Positions 61,174 through 64,000 of a stretch of 64,000 nucleotides of DNA are shown piece by piece. Every line of letters starts with the position of its first letter. Position 1 is the stretch's first letter. The notes beneath the pieces are model-generated. The model was not told the origin of the DNA, ran no database searches, and was given only the letters and a program-made list of their open reading frames with translations. Position numbers and translations under genes: made by a program. Source of the DNA: Enoplosus armatus (lineage: Eukaryota > Chordata > Actinopteri > Centrarchiformes > Enoplosidae); the NCBI RefSeq assembly GCF_043641665.1, contig NC_092183.1:1139501-1203500 (forward strand). The letters are read 5' to 3'.

Positions 61174-62811
61174 GTGAGTCAACTCTTAGTTACCAAGATT
61201 AACAAACTAACTGTGGTACACCGAGACAGCAAGAGGCTGCAGGATCAAGGTTTTAGGGTCCATTATAACCGCCCGCGTCTTTAAATTGCCATCAGTAATT
61301 GGAACCTGCAACCGCAGCAGACTGCTGAGAAAGAGAGAGCATGTGAGTGTACGGGTGTAATACAGAGAGAGAGAGGCGAGGGCAGTTTATTTGTGGAGCA
61401 CAAAGGCAATTCAAAGCTTTACATAATTAAAAACATTATAAAAAACATTCAACTGCAGATTAAAAGAACAGAAACAGGATGGTTCATGATGAGTATTTAA
61501 GGCTCCGTCAGTCTGTGTTTGGAGTCCATCTCCTCCATCGTTGTAATCTAAATGTGGTGAACATGTGAAGCACCGTTACTTCCTGACTTTCTGCATTGTG
61601 TGTTGGTTTTGTGTGGACTCTGACTTGACTCACGAGTCTCAGACTACACGGTCTTCATCACAGCCGTCTGTATTCATGAAGTGTTTGTTCTGCACTGTTA
61701 AAAAGCATTGAATTTCATTTCAAAACGTGTGCAGCTACCAGTTACTAATGTGAACACAGTGCAGGTCCCACTGTGTGAAAGAATTATTGATGTAAATCCA
61801 CTTAGACAGAACGTCAGCAGATAAAGAGAACAGCAGCAAGTGCAGCGGTTTGAAGTGGAGAAATGCTGCTATCAAACCGAATGAAAGAAAACGGATGCTT
61901 TTCTGTCTTTTGGTCTGAAATGAGATTCTTATTGAGTCCGACGTCTCATATCAGTGAGACAAAGTGTGTCCAAACTGTTCAGTCTATGAGAACCAAACGT
62001 TTGGATCAAAGCCTCCGTTTCTGATTCAGGTAAACTGAACAAGGTGGAGGAGTTAGACCTGCTGCAAGTCTGATTAAAGTTACATCAGTTACCTCAAAGT
62101 AGAGTTACATAAACACACAGGCCACGGTGACTCAGGACAGGCATGAGCACGTCCCCGTGCATGTGATTCAAACCTAACACACACTTTCAGATGTGTGGAC
62201 TGGATGTTTCAGGAGGGAGGGGTGCTGTTCGTCAGACAGCGCAGAGACCAGATGAAGCCAGTTTAACTGGATGTGCGTCTACTATTATTCATTGTTGTCC
62301 TTAATTCATTTAATGACATAGGTCCACCTTTTCCCCGAACTGAGAAGATTTTACACCAACAAACTGTAATCTGAGAGATGGTTGGTATTCTTAGATGAGC
62401 GCCCACCATCTTTCTAAAAATGTGTCGTCAATGATTGACCGATGATCTCTCAGTGAATGTAATTATCACTTATAATAAATAAAACGCAGAGTTGAAGGCA
62501 AACTGCCAAACTACTGGTATGAATACTAAAATGTTACCTGAACCACACCTTAGGTACCTGTGGGAAAACAACAAGTGCTTTATTATTGAATAGTTGAAAC
62601 GCAGTAATATCATGTAATCTGAGTTCAAAATATAACATAATAGTTTGATTCCAGTCTGTTCAACTCCTCCTGCTTCATCAGACACACTGATGGACTGATG
62701 GCTGGATGAATGGAAACAGAGGGTGTGGCTCATGAACAGCCTATTTATCCTTCTTTATGTTCTCAGGTTAAACAGTTCTTCTGCAGCTGAATTAGTGTCT
62801 GATGTTTCCAG
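61174..62811. other. probable first intron of the right-edge gene
   Basis: Noncoding sequence between the putative noncoding exon (donor at 61173) and the acceptor GATGTTTCCAG before 62812. No gene, RNA or clear repeat seen. Confidence 0.35.
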
Positions 62812-62823
62812 CAGAGCGACATC

Positions 62824-63108
62824 ATGGCGGCTGCAGCACCTGGTGAGTCCAGTCAGACGTCATTAGTCTGGATAACACTCACATGATGAAAGAATGGATA
62901 CACCATGGTGGCAATAAACTGAAGGGTTTGTTGCTACTCAGTCACCTAGCTACAAAAAATAAGCAGGGCTGTTGCAATTTGAAAATGATTCACCTGAAAG
63001 GATTCTTAATAAGTGTCTGAGGTTTGATTCTAACAGTGTTTTCATGTATTTCTACAGATGATGTAAAAGTCCAGCAGGGCAGAAGCAGCCAACTAAACCG
63101 GCAGTCAC
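62824..63108 (+). CDS. 5' exons of an unrecognised gene, truncated by window end
   Basis: Exon 62812-62842 has acceptor TTTCCAG, ATG at 62824, six codons MAAAAP plus one nucleotide, and a GTGAGT donor. Exon 63058-63108 has acceptor TTTCTACAG, frame DDVKVQQGRSSQLNRQS plus one nucleotide, and a GTGAGT donor. Both junctions are phase 1 and join without a stop. The rest lies beyond 64000, past a LINE in the next intron. The protein start is not one I recognise. The ISRE-like site at 61128-61142 suggests an interferon-responsive gene. With only 23 residues visible no function can be named. Confidence 0.45.
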
Positions 63109-63158
63109 GTGAGTCACATTAAACTGAATGGAGACCTGTTCAGTATTTCAAATCGAAG

Positions 63159-64000
63159 TTAATTCAATTCAATTCAATTCAATTTTATTTATATGGCACC
63201 AAATCACAACAAAAGTCATCTCATGACACTTTACAAACAGAGCAGGTCTAGACCGACTCTTTATAATGTTATTACAGAGACCCAACAGGTCCCACCATGA
63301 GCAAGCACTTTGGCGACAGTGGCAAGAAAAACTTCCTTTAAGAGGCAGAAACCTCGAGCAGAACCAGACTCTAGGTGGTTTGTGGGGGAAGGGTGGTCAT
63401 CTAACCCGGTTGGGTCGGAGAGAGAGAGAGATACCTTATCCTTAGATACTGTGTTTCTGAGGTGTTCAGGGCCGAGAACAATAACTTCTGTCTTGTCTGA
63501 GTTCAACATCAGATGATTGCAGGTCATCCAGGTCTTTATGTCCTTAAGGCATGCTTGGAGGTTGGCTAACTGATGAGGTTCTTCTGGCTTGATCGATAAA
63601 TATAGCTGGGTATCATCCGCATAGCAGTGAAAATGTATGGAGTGTTTTCTAATGATATCTCCTAAAGGAAGCATATATAAGGTGAATAGTATTGGTCCAA
63701 GCACAGAACCTTGTGGAACTCCATGACTGACTTTGGCGTACATGGAGGATTCATCGTTAACATGTACAAACTGAGATCGACCTGATAAATACGACTTAAA
63801 CCAGCTTAGTGCGGTTCCTTTGATGCCAGTTAAATGTTCCAGTCTCTGTAATAGGATATGATGGTCAATGGTGTCGAATGCAGCACTAAGATCTAACAAA
63901 ACAAGTACAGAGACAAGTCCTTTGTCTGATGCAATTAGAAGGTCATCTGTAACTTTCACCAGTGCCGTCTCTGTGCTATGATGAGCTCTGAAACCTGACT
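63159..64000 (-). mobile_element. L2-clade LINE, 3' end with reverse transcriptase, runs off window
   Basis: The minus strand encodes reverse-transcriptase blocks: [13 protein letters not shown] at the window edge, [48 protein letters not shown] (catalytic YADD) and [14 protein letters not shown]. The coding part breaks off at about 63440 and jumps into the 3' UTR, so the end of the RT is deleted. The element ends in an (AATTC)n tail at 63159-63182. It sits in the intron of the right-edge gene, antisense to it. Confidence 0.9.

Overview
This is vertebrate genomic DNA, almost certainly from a ray-finned (teleost) fish. It has long introns with canonical GT/AG sites, many (CA)n tracts, fish-type L2 LINE, hAT and Tc1-like remnants, and coding exons that match vertebrate families throughout. 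All gene models below were assembled by eye from splice sites and reading phase. No alignment or search was run.

Layout. (1) 2168-17751, plus strand: a complete 16-exon phosphoinositide 3-kinase regulatory subunit of the p85 type (pik3r1-like, 719 aa). An internal alternative first exon at 10038-10125 would give a p55-type short form. (2) 17752-21450: intergenic DNA and 3' UTR, where the plus-strand gene and the next minus-strand gene converge tail to tail. (3) 21454-30497, minus strand: the standout locus. A 6.6-kb uninterrupted exon encodes about 2,195 residues that look like a bacterial RTX/large-clostridial-type toxin. It carries a C80-type cysteine protease domain with its His/Cys dyad, a TcdA/TcdB-pore-like hydrophobic region, five RTX calcium-repeat modules and a C-terminal membrane anchor. 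Spliced fish-type exons, including a signal peptide exon, precede it. (4) 33285-52668, minus strand: a complete 23-exon PARP14-type macro-PARP (about 1,844 aa). (5) 54280-57796, minus strand: a small secreted single-domain SUEL/rhamnose-binding-type lectin (144 aa). (6) 61128 to the right edge, plus strand: an interferon-response-like element, then the first exons of a gene that runs off the window, with an L2 LINE in its intron.

Themes. Regions 3 to 6 look like an innate-immunity neighbourhood. PARP14 is a known interferon-induced antiviral ADP-ribosyltransferase, and SUEL lectins bind microbial glycans. Interferon-stimulated-response-element (ISRE)-like GAAANNGAAA motifs lie just upstream of parp14, upstream of the toxin-like gene, and at the partial right-hand gene. 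That the toxin-like gene is an immune effector, or that it was horizontally acquired, is inference; its domain make-up and its embedding among spliced fish exons are read from the sequence. One junction in that gene is unresolved: the signal-peptide exon and the next recognised exon do not match in phase.

The rest is intronic and intergenic DNA with several tandem repeats (27-28, 33 and 15 bp units), fold-back and interspersed fish repeats, and one partial exon duplication inside parp14.
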